DNA of 64,000 nucleotides from Mesorhizobium sp. NBSH29 (GTDB taxonomy: Bacteria; Pseudomonadota; Alphaproteobacteria; Rhizobiales; Rhizobiaceae). Below are positions 53,741 through 63,878 of this stretch, piece by piece. The position numbers and the translations under genes are program-made. The number at the start of each line of letters is the position of its first letter. The first letter of the stretch is position 1. The notes below the pieces were generated by a model. That model was not told the origin of the DNA and did not search any database. It saw nothing but the letters and a program-made list of their open reading frames with translations. The stretch is taken from positions 2,118,501-2,182,500 of the forward strand of contig NZ_CP045492.1 of NCBI RefSeq assembly GCF_015500055.1, in the 5' to 3' direction.

Positions 53741-55852
53741 CTAAGCCGTGTCGTCGCGCCCCGTTACCTTCAGCGCGAAGGCGTAGCTGTAGGCTATCTC
53801 TTCCAGTCGCGAGAACCGGCCTGAAGCGCCGGCATGGCCGGCATCCATGTTGATCTTGAACAGCGCCGGGTTTCCTGAGGTGGAGCGGGCGCGCAGCCTG
53901 GCGACCCATTTTGCTGGCTCCCAGTAGGTGACGCGCGGATCGGTGAGGCCAGCGACAGCCAGAAGCGGCGGGTAGGGCAGGGCCGCAACATTGTCATAGG
54001 GCGAATAGGCGGCAATGGTCTGGTAATCCTCGTCCGAGGCAATCGGGTTGCCCCATTCGGGCCATTCGGGCGGTGTCAGCGGCAGCGTATCGTCAAGCAT
54101 CGTGGTCAGGACGTCGACAAACGGCACCTCGGCAATGATACCGCCAAACGCCTCAGGCGCCATATTGGCGACCGCTCCCATCAGCATGCCGCCGGCCGAA
54201 CCACCCTGCGCAACGATGTTTTCATGCGATGTATAATTCTCGGCCACCAGATGCCGCGCCACAGCAATGAAATCGCCAAATGTGTTCGGCTTGGCCTTGC
54301 GTTTGCCGTCATCATACCAGGCATAGCCCTTGTCCTTGCCGCCGCGGATATGAGCGATGGCGTAGACAAAACCGCGGTCGACCAGCGACAGGCAATTGGT
54401 GTTGAACGATGCAGGTACGGTGATGCCATAGGAGCCATAGCCGTAGAGCAAGCACGGTGCGGAACCATCCAGCTTCGTATCCCGGCGGTGGATCAGCGAT
54501 ACGGGAACCAGTTCGCCGTCCTCGGCCTTGGCCATCAGGCGGCGGGTGACGTAGTTGTCCGGCTCGTGCCCGCTCGGTACTTCCTGCGTCTTCAGGAGCG
54601 TGCGTTCGCGCGTGCGCATGTTGTAGTCGAACAGTTGCGAAGGTGTCGTCATCGACGAATAACTGAATCGCATCATGTCGGTATCGTATTCATAGGTGCC
54701 CGAAAGGCCGAGCGAGAACGCTTCCTCGTCAAAGGCGATCAAGTGTTCGTCGCCGGTGGCACGGTCGCGCACGACAATGCGCGGCAGCCCGTCCTTGCGC
54801 TCCAGCCGCACCAGAAAGTCGCGGAACGACAGAATAGACAGGATAAGCCGCCCGGGTTCATGCGCGACAAGCTCACTCCAGTTCCCCCGTGACGGGTCGG
54901 CGACCGGCACTGTCATGATCTTGAAGTCTTTTGCGCCATCGGCGTTGGTGAGAATGAAGAAGATGTCGCCGCCTTCCTCCAGCTCATATTGCAGCCCGGT
55001 TTCGCGTGGCGCGACAACACGCAGCGCTGCCTGTGAATCATTGGCCGGCATGATGCGGTATTCCGAAGTCTCGTGATCGCTGATCGAGACAAAGATCCAT
55101 TCATTGCTGCGGCTGCCGCCGACACTCATGAAGAAGCCGGGATCGGTCTCTTCAAACACAACATGGTCGGTGCTGGCGTCCGCGCCCAGTTGATGGAAAA
55201 GGATTTTCGCCGGCCGATGATTCTCATCCAGCTGCGTGTAGAAGAAACCGTCATTCGCAGCGTTCCAGACGCCAGAGCCGCCGGTGTTTTCCACACGGTC
55301 CTCGAGGTCAGCGCCGCTTTCGATATCGCGCACCTTCAGTCCGTAAAACTCAGATCCCTTGTCGTCATACGCCCAGACGAGACGCTTGTGATCGGAGGAA
55401 TGGTCGGCATCGCCGAGACGGAAATAAGCTTTTCCGGTCGCCTCATGGTCGCCATCAAGGATGATCTCTTCAGATCCGCCCTCGGCAGGCACGCGAAACA
55501 GCCGCGGCTGCTCGCCGCCAAGCTTGAATGAGGAGCCATAGGCAAAAGCGCCGTCGCGCATCGGAATGGACGAATCATCTTCCTTGATGCGCCCCTTCAT
55601 CTCGGCAAACAGCGCTTTGCGCAGGGCGCCGGTCTCTTCCATCATGGCGGCCTGATACGCGTTTTCCGCCTCAAGATGAGACCGAATGGCCGGATCAAGC
55701 GTCGACGGGTCCTTGAACACTTCCTGCCAGTTGTCAGCTCTCAGCCAGGCGTAGTCGTCCACGCGGGTAATGCCATGCCATGTATCGGCAACGGGCCGCT
55801 TTTCTGTATCAGGCGGTGTGATGGCAGGAAATCGCTTGGAGGTCTGGGTCAT
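53741..55852 (-). CDS. ptrB: Oligopeptidase B-like S9 serine peptidase
   Basis: This 703-residue enzyme cuts short peptides after basic residues. An N-terminal beta-propeller (about 70-400) limits substrate size; the C-terminal alpha/beta-hydrolase has the triad Ser552 in GGSAGGML, Asp638 in LTDPRV and His673 in DAGHAG. The start PPDTEKRPVADTWHGI is usual for the prolyl oligopeptidase family. There is no signal peptide, so it is cytoplasmic. Length is close to E. coli PtrB (686). Confidence 0.92.
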   Translation of the reverse strand: MTQTSKRFPAITPPDTEKRPVADTWHGITRVDDYAWLRADNWQEVFKDPSTLDPAIRSHLEAENAYQAAMMEETGALRKALFAEMKGRIKEDDSSIPMRDGAFAYGSSFKLGGEQPRLFRVPAEGGSEEIILDGDHEATGKAYFRLGDADHSSDHKRLVWAYDDKGSEFYGLKVRDIESGADLEDRVENTGGSGVWNAANDGFFYTQLDENHRPAKILFHQLGADASTDHVVFEETDPGFFMSVGGSRSNEWIFVSISDHETSEYRIMPANDSQAALRVVAPRETGLQYELEEGGDIFFILTNADGAKDFKIMTVPVADPSRGNWSELVAHEPGRLILSILSFRDFLVRLERKDGLPRIVVRDRATGDEHLIAFDEEAFSLGLSGTYEYDTDMMRFSYSSMTTPSQLFDYNMRTRERTLLKTQEVPSGHEPDNYVTRRLMAKAEDGELVPVSLIHRRDTKLDGSAPCLLYGYGSYGITVPASFNTNCLSLVDRGFVYAIAHIRGGKDKGYAWYDDGKRKAKPNTFGDFIAVARHLVAENYTSHENIVAQGGSAGGMLMGAVANMAPEAFGGIIAEVPFVDVLTTMLDDTLPLTPPEWPEWGNPIASDEDYQTIAAYSPYDNVAALPYPPLLAVAGLTDPRVTYWEPAKWVARLRARSTSGNPALFKINMDAGHAGASGRFSRLEEIAYSYAFALKVTGRDDTA

Positions 55853-55976
55853 GAGGTTCCGAGATACGGGTTGAATGGCAGATGAACGGACAAGTCAGCA
55901 CCGGTTCAAAAGGGGAGGGGCACTGTAGTGTCGGTAGGGTTATCGTTATCCTGCCACCAACGGAGGAGACAAGGTT

Positions 55977-56345
55977 ATGAACAAATTTACCAGCCTGTTG
56001 GTTGCCGCTGCGCTTCTGGCGCCGTCAACCATGCTGAGCGTTCCGGCAGATGCTTCGACATTTGTAGCCTGGCAGGTCCGGGGTGTACCTTGGGGCGATA
56101 CGCTGAATGCGCGTAAATACCCCTCGAACGTTTCGCAAAAACAGTCGGCCTATCCCAATGGCACTGTGTTGCAGATGACAGGTCGCTGCACGGGCGGCAT
56201 CGACCTTGCCGACATTTCCACTGCGCCGGCAAAGTGGCAGCGCAAACAGGTTCGCACACGCTGGTGCGAGGTTTGGCACAGCCCGGCGAAGAACGGCGCT
56301 TACACGACCGGCTGGGTCTACGGCAAGTTTATCGCGCCGTACTGA
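55977..56345 (+). CDS. Secreted SH3-like domain protein
   Basis: This 122-residue protein has a signal peptide (about 1-26, SLLVAAALLAPSTMLSVPADA) and a mature SH3-type domain: VRGVPWGDTLNARKYPS, AYPNGTVLQMTGRCT and a C-terminal GWVYGKFIAPY. Two Cys (in GRCTGG and RWCEVWH) could pair. Bacterial SH3-like domains bind cell wall or proteins in the periplasm. GGAGGAG lies before the ATG. I cannot name a substrate. It converges with msrB. Confidence 0.82.
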   Translation: MNKFTSLLVAAALLAPSTMLSVPADASTFVAWQVRGVPWGDTLNARKYPSNVSQKQSAYPNGTVLQMTGRCTGGIDLADISTAPAKWQRKQVRTRWCEVWHSPAKNGAYTTGWVYGKFIAPY

Positions 56346-56349
56346 ACCG

Positions 56350-56757
56350 TTATTCCTTGTCCAGCTCCAGCTCCATCGCCGTGCCGTTCATGCAGTAACG
56401 CAGGCCGGTGGGCTGGGGACCGTCATTGAAGACGTGTCCGAGATGACCATCGCACTGGGCGCAGCGGATTTCGGTGCGCGTCATGAAGAACGCGCGGTCC
56501 TTGTGCTCGCTCACCGCGTTGGCGTCGAGCGGCTGATAAAAGCTCGGCCAGCCAGTGCCCGAATCAAACTTGGTCTCTGAACTGAACAGCGCATTGCCAC
56601 AGCCGGCGCAAACATAAGTTCCAGCGTCCTTGGATTCCCAGTTGGGTCCGGTAAAGGCGCGTTCAGTGCCATGTTTGCGCAGCACGTAATATTGTTCAGG
56701 CGTCAGCTCCGCTTTCCACTCGGCATCGCTTTTTTCAACTTTGACGTCGCTGGTCAT
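56350..56757 (-). CDS. msrB: Peptide methionine-(R)-sulfoxide reductase
   Basis: This 135-residue enzyme repairs oxidised methionine (R form) in proteins. The catalytic Cys is C122 in RYCMNGTAM; a Met-Asn-Gly is seen where most have Ile-Asn-Ser. The zinc is held by Cys50, 53, 99 and 102 (CAGC and CAQC). [10 protein letters not shown] is the family signature. It is a single gene with a 5'-end region rich in AT. Its neighbours include sodB a few kb away, but no operon link is seen. Confidence 0.95.
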   Translation of the reverse strand: MTSDVKVEKSDAEWKAELTPEQYYVLRKHGTERAFTGPNWESKDAGTYVCAGCGNALFSSETKFDSGTGWPSFYQPLDANAVSEHKDRAFFMTRTEIRCAQCDGHLGHVFNDGPQPTGLRYCMNGTAMELELDKE

Positions 56758-56944
56758 TCAGCTTCTCCTTTTGCATTTGCCTTAAATGTAGTGCGAAACC
56801 TCAAGAGGTTAAATAACAACTCGGTGCTTATCGTGTTATCACGACCGGCGCGGCGATCTGCGCCATCCGAGTCGGGTTGCTCCGTCCGGATGGAGCAGTT
56901 AAGTCAGCCGCGGAGGGTAGGGCAGAACCAGGATCGGACCGCGT

Positions 56945-59293
56945 ATGGCAGGCGGAGCGCAATCGCTCACACTTCTCGCATTGGCTTTGCCATTTCTGGG
57001 TGCTCTCGCTGCCCCGTTTCTCACCCGTGCGCTGAAACATAACGCCGCCTGGCTGCTGGCGTTGCTGCCACTCTGGAATTTTTTCTATTTTGCCTCTCTT
57101 CTGGGCACGGTGTCATCCGGCCAGACGATCAAGGGCGGCTATAGCTGGATTCCCAGCCTCAACGTCAATCTGTCCTGGTATCTCGACGGCCTGTCACTAA
57201 CCTTTGCGCTTCTGATCACCGGCATCGGAACGCTGATCATGCTCTATTCGGGCGGCTACCTGAAAGGCCACGCCCAGCAGGGGCGGTTCTTCTCTTTCAT
57301 GCTGATGTTCATGGGCGCCATGCAGGGATTGGTGCTGTCGGATTCGTTCCTGATGCTTTTTGTCTTCTGGGAACTGACCTCGATCACCTCCTTCCTGCTG
57401 ATTGGCTTTGACAATGCGCGCGAAGCCTCGCGCCGCGCGGCGCTGCAGGCGCTGGTGGTCACCGGTGCTGGCGGGCTGGCGCTGCTGGCAGGTCTTCTGG
57501 TGATCTGGCAGGCGACAGGCATCAACGACATGTCGACCCTTTTGCAGTCCGGTTCAGCGCTGCGCGATGCCCCGCTTTACATGGCAGCGCTCATCCTGGT
57601 GCTGGGCGGCGCCTTCACCAAATCGGCACAGGTTCCGTTTCATTTCTGGCTGCCCAACGCAATGGAGGCGCCGACGCCAGTTTCGGCCTATCTGCACTCG
57701 GCAACCATGGTGAAAGCTGGCGTCTATCTGCTGATGCGCCTTAACCCGGCCATGGGTGACACTGTCGCTTGGGAAACCATTTTGCCCCTGTTTGGTGGCG
57801 CGACGCTGCTCACCGGAACAGTTCTCGCCATGCGTCAGACGGACCTCAAGCTGATGCTGGCCTACACCACCGTGGCATCGCTTGGTCTTCTGGTCATGCT
57901 GACCGGCTTCGGTTCCGACAAGGCAGTCAAAGCGGCGGTGCTCTATCTGATCGCGCATTCGATGTTCAAAGGAGCGCTGTTCATGGTCGCCGGCCTTATC
58001 GACCATGAGGCGGGCACGCGTGACATTACCAAGCTTGGCGGGCTACGCCGCGCCATGCCGATTACCTTCACCGCCGGCATCCTGGCAGCACTCTCGATGG
58101 GTGGACTGCCGCTCTTCTTCGGCTTTTTGGCCAAGGAAGAAATCTATGCCGCACTCGGTTTCACCAGCGGCTGGGCAGCATTTTTGACGCTGGTGGCCAT
58201 TGTCGGAAACGCTCTGATGCTGGCGATCGGTTTTCTGGTTGGGCTAAAACCCTTCCGGGGGGCGGAAGAAAAACATCTGGCCAAGGCCCATGAAGGCCCA
58301 CCACTTCTGTGGCTCGGTCCGATCATTCTGGCACTTTCCGGCCTTGGGGCGGCACTGCTCTCGCCACTGGCGCACACGCTGTTTTCGAGTCCGATGTCGA
58401 GCGCGGTGGCCGGCAAGTCGGTTTCCGTTGAAATCTCGACCATTCCCCATATCGGCATGCCGTTGTTGCTGTCGCTCGTTACCGTGGCGCTCGGGATTGT
58501 TTTCTATCTGCGCGCAGATGCCATTCGCGCCCGCGTCGACGCAGTCTTGAAAACCATTGGCTGGGGACCGGACCTTGGCTTTGACCAGGCAATGCGTGGC
58601 CTGATCCGGGTGGCGCGGGTGATCACCAGCATCGTCCACAATGGCCGCCTGGATATCTACCTCACCGTCACCTTCATTGCAGTCGCGGTCGCGCTTTTGG
58701 TGCCGATGGTCATCTATGACGAATTGCCTGTCATGCCGGCATTCCCCAACCTGGCCTTCTACGAATGGGGCGTTCTGGCAATTGCCATGATCGGCCTTGG
58801 CGCGGTCGTCTATGCCAATGACCGACTGACGGCCATTGTGTCGCTCGGAATCCAGGGGTTCGCGGTGGCGCTTCTCTTCATGCTGATGGGCGCGCCTGAC
58901 CTGTCATTCACGCAGTTCATGGTCGAAACGCTCTCGGTGGTCATCCTCGCTTTGGTGATGACGCGGCTGAAACTGACGCCGTCCGACCGGCGTCCAACCG
59001 GTCAAAAGGCGCTCGATATCTCCATCGCTGTCGCCTGCGGTACGGGGTTCGGCCTGCTGCTCCTCAACGTCACGCAGCTTCCGTTCGACACCACGCTGAG
59101 CGACTTCTTCAACGCGCAGTCAAAGGTGATCGCCCATGGCCGTAATGTCGTGAACGTCATCATCGTCGATTTCCGCGGCATCGATACGCTGGGTGAAATC
59201 GGCGTCGTGATGATCACAGGCCTCGCCATCCTCGCGCTGATCCGCATCAGGGTTCAGCGTGAGCCGACCGTGACTGCAAAGGACAAGCCATGA
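56945..59293 (+). CDS. mrpA: Mrp Na+/H+ antiporter subunit A
   Basis: This 782-residue membrane protein is the largest subunit of the Mrp complex, related to NuoL of complex I. About 20 hydrophobic segments are seen, with the proton-path Lys motifs [14 protein letters not shown] near residue 255 and [14 protein letters not shown] near 345. The C-terminal part (about 590-782) contains the MrpB-like domain ([18 protein letters not shown]). It starts a seven-gene operon in which all junctions overlap. The region 56760-56944 before it contains the promoter, but no feature is clear. Confidence 0.95.
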   Translation: MAGGAQSLTLLALALPFLGALAAPFLTRALKHNAAWLLALLPLWNFFYFASLLGTVSSGQTIKGGYSWIPSLNVNLSWYLDGLSLTFALLITGIGTLIMLYSGGYLKGHAQQGRFFSFMLMFMGAMQGLVLSDSFLMLFVFWELTSITSFLLIGFDNAREASRRAALQALVVTGAGGLALLAGLLVIWQATGINDMSTLLQSGSALRDAPLYMAALILVLGGAFTKSAQVPFHFWLPNAMEAPTPVSAYLHSATMVKAGVYLLMRLNPAMGDTVAWETILPLFGGATLLTGTVLAMRQTDLKLMLAYTTVASLGLLVMLTGFGSDKAVKAAVLYLIAHSMFKGALFMVAGLIDHEAGTRDITKLGGLRRAMPITFTAGILAALSMGGLPLFFGFLAKEEIYAALGFTSGWAAFLTLVAIVGNALMLAIGFLVGLKPFRGAEEKHLAKAHEGPPLLWLGPIILALSGLGAALLSPLAHTLFSSPMSSAVAGKSVSVEISTIPHIGMPLLLSLVTVALGIVFYLRADAIRARVDAVLKTIGWGPDLGFDQAMRGLIRVARVITSIVHNGRLDIYLTVTFIAVAVALLVPMVIYDELPVMPAFPNLAFYEWGVLAIAMIGLGAVVYANDRLTAIVSLGIQGFAVALLFMLMGAPDLSFTQFMVETLSVVILALVMTRLKLTPSDRRPTGQKALDISIAVACGTGFGLLLLNVTQLPFDTTLSDFFNAQSKVIAHGRNVVNVIIVDFRGIDTLGEIGVVMITGLAILALIRIRVQREPTVTAKDKP

Positions 59294-59709
59294 ACAGCCT
59301 GATCTTTCGCACCATGGCACCGTACCTCACCAGCCTGATGGTGCTGTTTTCGATTTTCGTCCTGCTGCGGGGTCACAATGAGCCGGGCGGTGGCTTCATC
59401 GGCGGGCTGATCGCCGCCTCCGCCTTTGCCATTTACGGCATCGCCTGCGGTGTGCCCCAGGTGCGCCGCGCCTTCTATTATCACCCGATGGCGATCTCCG
59501 GCTTCGGCCTGTTTATCGCGTCTCTGTCAGGCTTCGTGTCGATGTTTTACGGCGTGCCGTTTCTGACCGGCATCTGGACAACGGTGAACATTTTCTGGGT
59601 CGATGTCGATCTCTCGACGGTGCTGTTTTTTGACATTGGCGTCTATCTGGTCGTCGTCGGCTCCATTACCTCGATCGCGCTGGCGCTTGAAGACAGGGTG
59701 GACGACTGA
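59290..59709 (+). CDS. mrpB: Mrp antiporter subunit B
   Basis: This 139-residue membrane protein has four hydrophobic helices and the family motif [21 protein letters not shown] at about 30-50. It overlaps mrpA by ATGA and mrpC by TGATG. In group 1 Mrp operons it is a separate gene, as here. Rhizobial Pha1 systems often have A and B fused, so this is the split form. Confidence 0.95.
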   Translation: MNSLIFRTMAPYLTSLMVLFSIFVLLRGHNEPGGGFIGGLIAASAFAIYGIACGVPQVRRAFYYHPMAISGFGLFIASLSGFVSMFYGVPFLTGIWTTVNIFWVDVDLSTVLFFDIGVYLVVVGSITSIALALEDRVDD

Positions 59710-60086
59710 TGGAAGCGATCCTCTCCTACGTTGTCGCAGTGTTCTTTGCGGTCGCCATCTACATGATGCTGTCGACCCATGTGGTGCGCATCGTGCTCGG
59801 CGTGGCGATTTTCGGCAATGCGGTGAACCTTTTGATCTTCACCGCCGGCCGTATCGTGCGCGAAGTGCCGCCGATCATTCCTGAAGGGCACGATGTGCCG
59901 GTGGGTATCGTTGCCAATCCGCTGCCGCAGGCGCTCATTTTGACCGCGATTGTCATCTCGTTTTCCTTCTTCGCCTTCCTGCTGGTGCTGGCATACCGCG
60001 CCTATCAGGAGATAGGCACTGATGAGACTGGGGGCATGCGCGTGGCCGAACCGGAGGGCGATGGCCTTCCGCCGATGGGATATTGA
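59709..60086 (+). CDS. mrpC: Mrp antiporter subunit C (NuoK-like)
   Basis: This 125-residue protein has three membrane helices, as its NuoK relatives. Seen are RIVLGVAIFGNAVNLLIFTA and NPLPQALILTAIVISFSFFA, both family hallmarks. The C-terminus (residues 102-125) is hydrophilic and faces the cytoplasm. Its stop overlaps the region just before mrpD. Confidence 0.95.
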   Translation: MEAILSYVVAVFFAVAIYMMLSTHVVRIVLGVAIFGNAVNLLIFTAGRIVREVPPIIPEGHDVPVGIVANPLPQALILTAIVISFSFFAFLLVLAYRAYQEIGTDETGGMRVAEPEGDGLPPMGY

Positions 60087-60088
60087 CC

Positions 60089-61642
60089 ATGGCCGTAACT
60101 TTGCCCGCTGATCTCTCCGCCGCCATGACCGGCGTGACCGCGCTCGCCGACTGGGTCATTGTCGCACCCGTTGCGGTACCGATCCTGTTTGGCGCGTTGT
60201 TGCTCATGTTTCGCCATGAGACTCGAAGCCATGCGCTGATTGCGCTCGCCGGCCTGGCGATTACCGTCGGCTCCACGGTCGCGCTTCTCTCGCGCGTTCT
60301 GGGTGAGGGCCCGCTTGCCATGACCATGGGCCGTTGGCTGCCACCCTTCGGTATCTCGTTCACCGCCGACGCGCTGGGTGCTGCCTTTGCGCTGGTGGCA
60401 TCGGCAATTGCCCTCATCTGTGCTCTGTTTGCAGCGCGCGACATCAGCGCGACGGGCCGGCGCTACGGCTTCTACCCGTTTCTCATGCTGATGATGGCTG
60501 GCGTCAACGGCGCCTTCCTGACCGGCGACGTGTTCAACCTCTATGTCTGGTTCGAGGTCTTTTTGATCTCTTCCTTCGGACTTTTGATCCTCGGCTCCGA
60601 GCGCGACCAGATCGATGGTGCCACCAAATACGCGATCCTCAATCTGGTCGGCACAACGCTGTTCCTGATCGGCACCGGCTATCTTTACGGCACTTTCGGC
60701 ACCCTCAACATGGCCGACATCGCCCGCAAGGTGGATGGCCTGCGCGGCACCGGACCGCTGATGACACTCGCAGCGCTTTATTTCCTCGCATTTGCCATGA
60801 AGGCAGCGGCCTTTCCGGTCAATTTCTGGCTGCCCGCCTCATACCATACGCCGCGTATTGTCATTGCAGCCCTGTTCGGCGGGCTTTTGACCAAGATCGG
60901 CATCTATGCCCTGCTCAGGGTGTTCGTGATGCTTTTCCCGGTAGAGCGCGCCGAACTGTCCACCGTGATCGGCCTGGTGGCGGCAGCGACGATGATCATC
61001 GGCATCCTGGGTGCCCTGGCGCAGTCCGATACGCGCCGCATCTTCGGTTTCGTGGTGATCTCGGGCGTCGGTGTCATGCTTGCCGGCGTGGCGCTGGGCG
61101 GTGCCGCCGGCACCTCTGGTGCCATCCTCTACGCGGTTCATTCCATGCTGGTGATGACAGCGCTCTATCTCTTGGCCGGGCTGATGCGGGAAGTAGGCGG
61201 CAGTTTTTCGCTGCACGAACTGTCCGGTCTCTACAAGGCCTCGCCGCTGCTGGCAGGCATTGCGCTGCTCCTGGTGTTCTCGATTTCCGGCCTGCCACCC
61301 GGCTCCGGGTTGTGGCCCAAGGTCGTCCTCGTCAAGGCAGCACTGGATGGCAATCAATGGTGGCTGGCGCTGGCAATATTGGCCACCGGGCTGTTGACAA
61401 CAATCACCATGGGCCGTGTTTTTGCGCTCGCCTTCTGGCGCGAAAAGGCCGCGCTGAAGCCGGAGGGCGAGACGGGCCCGCTGACGACGCTGGGCGGTGT
61501 GTCACTCATCGCGCTTACGCTGCCGCTTCTTGTGCTTGGCGTCTATCCAGAGCCGTTCATCCGCATGGCTGACATCGCCGCCGCCGGACTGATTGACTCG
61601 TCCACCTACATAAACACCGTATTTCCAGGAGGGACGCCATGA
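60089..61642 (+). CDS. mrpD: Mrp antiporter subunit D (NuoN/M-like)
   Basis: This 517-residue subunit has about 14 helices. Family markers are FEVFLISSFGLLILGSERDQ, the Lys-containing AFAMKAAAFPVNFWLPASYH and LFGGLLTKIGIYALLRVF. It is thought to carry one of the proton paths. The ATG at 60089 is preferred over a TTG two codons earlier; the first lies two bases after mrpC. The 3' end overlaps mrpE by ATGA. Confidence 0.95.
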   Translation: MAVTLPADLSAAMTGVTALADWVIVAPVAVPILFGALLLMFRHETRSHALIALAGLAITVGSTVALLSRVLGEGPLAMTMGRWLPPFGISFTADALGAAFALVASAIALICALFAARDISATGRRYGFYPFLMLMMAGVNGAFLTGDVFNLYVWFEVFLISSFGLLILGSERDQIDGATKYAILNLVGTTLFLIGTGYLYGTFGTLNMADIARKVDGLRGTGPLMTLAALYFLAFAMKAAAFPVNFWLPASYHTPRIVIAALFGGLLTKIGIYALLRVFVMLFPVERAELSTVIGLVAAATMIIGILGALAQSDTRRIFGFVVISGVGVMLAGVALGGAAGTSGAILYAVHSMLVMTALYLLAGLMREVGGSFSLHELSGLYKASPLLAGIALLLVFSISGLPPGSGLWPKVVLVKAALDGNQWWLALAILATGLLTTITMGRVFALAFWREKAALKPEGETGPLTTLGGVSLIALTLPLLVLGVYPEPFIRMADIAAAGLIDSSTYINTVFPGGTP

Positions 61643-62112
61643 ACCTCTATCTGAGCAACGTCATCCTGGCGCTTGCCTGGGCCGCTGTCACCGGCTCGTT
61701 CTCGCTGGCCAACATCGTCTTCGGTTTCGTGCTGGGCGCAATGGCGCTCTATCTGATCCGGGAGCAGACCGGCTCGCTCGGCTACTTCCGCCGCAGCTGG
61801 CGCATTTTATCGCTCACAGCCTTGTTTCTCTATGAGTTGGTCCTTTCGGCTTGGCGCGTATCCATTCTGGTCCTGTCGCCGAAAATGGATCTGAAGCCCG
61901 GCATCTTCGCCTATCCGCTCAAGGCAGAGCATGATGTTGAAATCACACTTCTGGCCAATCTCATCACGCTGACGCCCGGAACCCTGTCGGTCGATGTTTC
62001 CGAGGATCGAAAGACGCTGTTCGTCCATGCGATCGACTGCTCGAACCCCGAAGCAGTGCGCCGTGATATTGCATCCGGCTTTGAGCGCAAGATCATTGAG
62101 GTGTTCAAATGA
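61639..62112 (+). CDS. mrpE: Mrp antiporter subunit E
   Basis: This 157-residue protein has two to three N-terminal helices and a soluble C-terminal domain. It contains [20 protein letters not shown], the family signature. It overlaps both neighbours by ATGA. Subunit E is needed for assembly and full activity in known Mrp complexes. Confidence 0.95.
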   Translation: MNLYLSNVILALAWAAVTGSFSLANIVFGFVLGAMALYLIREQTGSLGYFRRSWRILSLTALFLYELVLSAWRVSILVLSPKMDLKPGIFAYPLKAEHDVEITLLANLITLTPGTLSVDVSEDRKTLFVHAIDCSNPEAVRRDIASGFERKIIEVFK

Positions 62113-62441
62113 GCGGCGAAGCATTTCTGGATTGGGCGCTGCTTTTTGCTCTGGCGTTGCTGATGCTGTCGTTTCTGCTGACGGTTGCGCGCGTGTTGCT
62201 TGGACCAACATTGCCGGACCGGGTGCTGGCGCTCGACATGCTGGTCTCTATCGCCATTGGTTTCATCGCGGTGCTGGGCATCAAGACCGGCTTCACGCTC
62301 TACCTTGATATCGCCATTGCACTGGGCCTCGTCGGCTTCCTGGCAACCGTGGCCTTTGCACGTTTTATCGCCAACCGCCCGGCAGAAGAGCCGACGCCGC
62401 GCTCTGGAAAGCCGTCGCCAGATCAGGGTATTGGCCGATGA
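62109..62441 (+). CDS. mrpF: Mrp antiporter subunit F
   Basis: This 110-residue protein has three helices and the signature [20 protein letters not shown] at about 34-53, typical of MrpF/PhaF. The C-terminal 20 residues are hydrophilic, Pro- and Arg-rich. It overlaps E and G by ATGA. Confidence 0.93.
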   Translation: MSGEAFLDWALLFALALLMLSFLLTVARVLLGPTLPDRVLALDMLVSIAIGFIAVLGIKTGFTLYLDIAIALGLVGFLATVAFARFIANRPAEEPTPRSGKPSPDQGIGR

Positions 62442-62809
62442 TGGACATGATCCAGAGTTATCTCGCCGGCATCCTGATTGTCATTGGCGCAGCCTTCGCG
62501 CTGATTGCATCTATTGGCCTGCTACGGCTGCCGGACCTTTACACGCGCATGCACGCGGCCTCCAAGGCCGGCACCATGGGATCAGGCATCATGCTGATTG
62601 CACTGGCGATCTACACGGACGATCAGGCGGTGCTGACGCGTGCACTGGCGGGAGTGATCTTTTTCTTGCTGACAGCACCTGTTTCATCGCATCTGCTGGC
62701 CAAGGCAGCTTATGCAGCCGGCTATCCTATGTGGGATGGCTCGGTGAGGGATGAAATGAAGCCAAAGGCTACACGTCAACGCCGCAAGCCAAGGAATGGT
62801 AAAGCTTAA
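62438..62809 (+). CDS. mrpG: Mrp antiporter subunit G
   Basis: This 123-residue protein has three helices with [20 protein letters not shown] and [16 protein letters not shown], the known MrpG signature. The C-terminus is very basic ([13 protein letters not shown]). It ends the operon; no strong terminator is seen behind it. A, B, C, D, E, F and G are all present and intact. Confidence 0.95.
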   Translation: MMDMIQSYLAGILIVIGAAFALIASIGLLRLPDLYTRMHAASKAGTMGSGIMLIALAIYTDDQAVLTRALAGVIFFLLTAPVSSHLLAKAAYAAGYPMWDGSVRDEMKPKATRQRRKPRNGKA

Positions 62810-63092
62810 GTTGTATCTGAGGGTCGACATAACGCAGGGTAAATCTCCGTTATTATCCCGTACAAGAGGTTGTAATTCTGCGATAAAAGACCGATCGTAG
62901 ACCTTGAGTAATAAGGATTCACGCATTCTTGCCCTAAGTAACGAATATCAATTGACTTGTAATACTAATAAGCTCATTTAGAGGTAGCGGCCGGACTAGC
63001 CAAATATGTATTCCTGCGCAGCGTCCGCCTGATAGCCCGAAAAATGAAATATTGGGCACAGATTCAAAACTTATGTTGGGGTGTGAAGAGCT
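62810..63092. promoter_or_regulatory. AT-rich upstream region of mucR
   Basis: This 283-base stretch is clearly richer in A and T than its surroundings and holds many TA steps, the kind of DNA that MucR binds. A TTGACT at 62952 could be a -35 box, though the -10 partner (near 62975) is weak. MucR regulators are known to repress their own gene, so this is the probable target. No other gene is seen. Confidence 0.5.
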
Positions 63093-63524
63093 ATGGACAA
63101 TAACGAAACAGCCGTAAGAAACAGCGAAATGCTGATCGAACTGACCGCCGATGTTGTGGCAGCCTATGTAAGCAACAATCCTGTTCCTGCCGCTGAATTG
63201 CCGCATCTGATTGCCGACGTGCACGCAGCGCTCGGTCGCGTAGGTGGTGCTCCGGAGCAGCCGGTTGCTGAGAAGCAGAAGCCTGCGGTCAATCCGAAAA
63301 AGTCCGTTCATGATGATTACATCATCTGCATTGAGGACGGCAAAAAGTTCAAATCGTTGAAGCGTCACCTGATGACTCACTACGGCCTGACACCTGATCA
63401 GTACCGCGAGAAGTGGGGCTTGGACGCGACCTACCCGATGGTCGCGCCAAACTATGCTGCCGCACGTTCGCAGCTGGCCAAGAAGATGGGCCTCGGCCGC
63501 AAGCGCAAAACCGCTTCCCGGTGA
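63093..63524 (+). CDS. mucR: MucR/Ros family zinc-finger transcription regulator
   Basis: This 143-residue protein controls exopolysaccharide, motility and virulence or symbiosis genes in Rhizobiales. An N-terminal oligomerisation part (1-55) precedes the finger: Cys79, Asp82, His92 and His96 in [20 protein letters not shown]. Asp stands where Ros has the second Cys, a variant known in Brucella and Mesorhizobium members. RKRKT basic residues close the C-terminus. It follows the AT-rich region and ends at a strong terminator. MucR proteins act as nucleoid-type silencers of AT-rich DNA. Confidence 0.95.
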   Translation: MDNNETAVRNSEMLIELTADVVAAYVSNNPVPAAELPHLIADVHAALGRVGGAPEQPVAEKQKPAVNPKKSVHDDYIICIEDGKKFKSLKRHLMTHYGLTPDQYREKWGLDATYPMVAPNYAAARSQLAKKMGLGRKRKTASR

Positions 63525-63542
63525 TCGTTTAAGACGGTTGTA

Positions 63543-63878
63543 TCACGGCGCCTTCGGGCGCCGTTTTGCGTTGCGCGCCACGCTTGGCTTGACTGCGCGC
63601 CGCGCTGGGCCATGTGCCTCCCAAATCCCCTCAAGCGCCTGCTTCAGAGCAATGTGTCGATTGAGGTCATAGCTCGAGTGCCTGCGCAGCCCTCTGAGGC
63701 GCTCGCGTTCAATCAGCCGCGCGATGCGGGCTACAAGCGCTGGATCACCATCCCGATACATTTTCTCCTCGATGTCGATGCCAGCCACCAGTTGCAGCGC
63801 GACACGTAGCCGTGATGCCTCTTCGGCGTGCGTCTTGCGCGCTTGGAAACCGCGGATTTCCTGGATTAACCCGTCCAT
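63543..63878 (-). CDS. Small conserved protein of unknown function
   Basis: This 111-residue protein has no family name I can give. It is rich in Arg and mostly helical, with EASRLRVALQLVAGIDIEEK, ARLIERERLRGLRRHSSYD and LNRHIALKQALEGIWEAHG, and no signal or membrane segment. The pattern looks conserved (three regular helices with many charged pairs) and is known to me only as a hypothetical protein of rhizobia. Its last bases carry the mucR terminator. A regulatory or RNA-binding role would be a guess. Confidence 0.65.
   Translation of the reverse strand: MDGLIQEIRGFQARKTHAEEASRLRVALQLVAGIDIEEKMYRDGDPALVARIARLIERERLRGLRRHSSYDLNRHIALKQALEGIWEAHGPARRAVKPSVARNAKRRPKAP
63545..63567. terminator. 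Terminator between mucR and the convergent gene
   Basis: A perfect 8-bp stem (ACGGCGCC at 63545-63552, complement at 63557-63564) closes a TTCG tetraloop and is followed by TTTT. It lies within the end of the convergent gene. Confidence 0.85.

Noticed and set aside
60334-61572. Plus-strand open frame of 412 codons inside mrpD
   Set aside because: The reading frame of mrpD carries all membrane signatures; this one is Arg/His/Cys-rich nonsense typical of a shadow frame.
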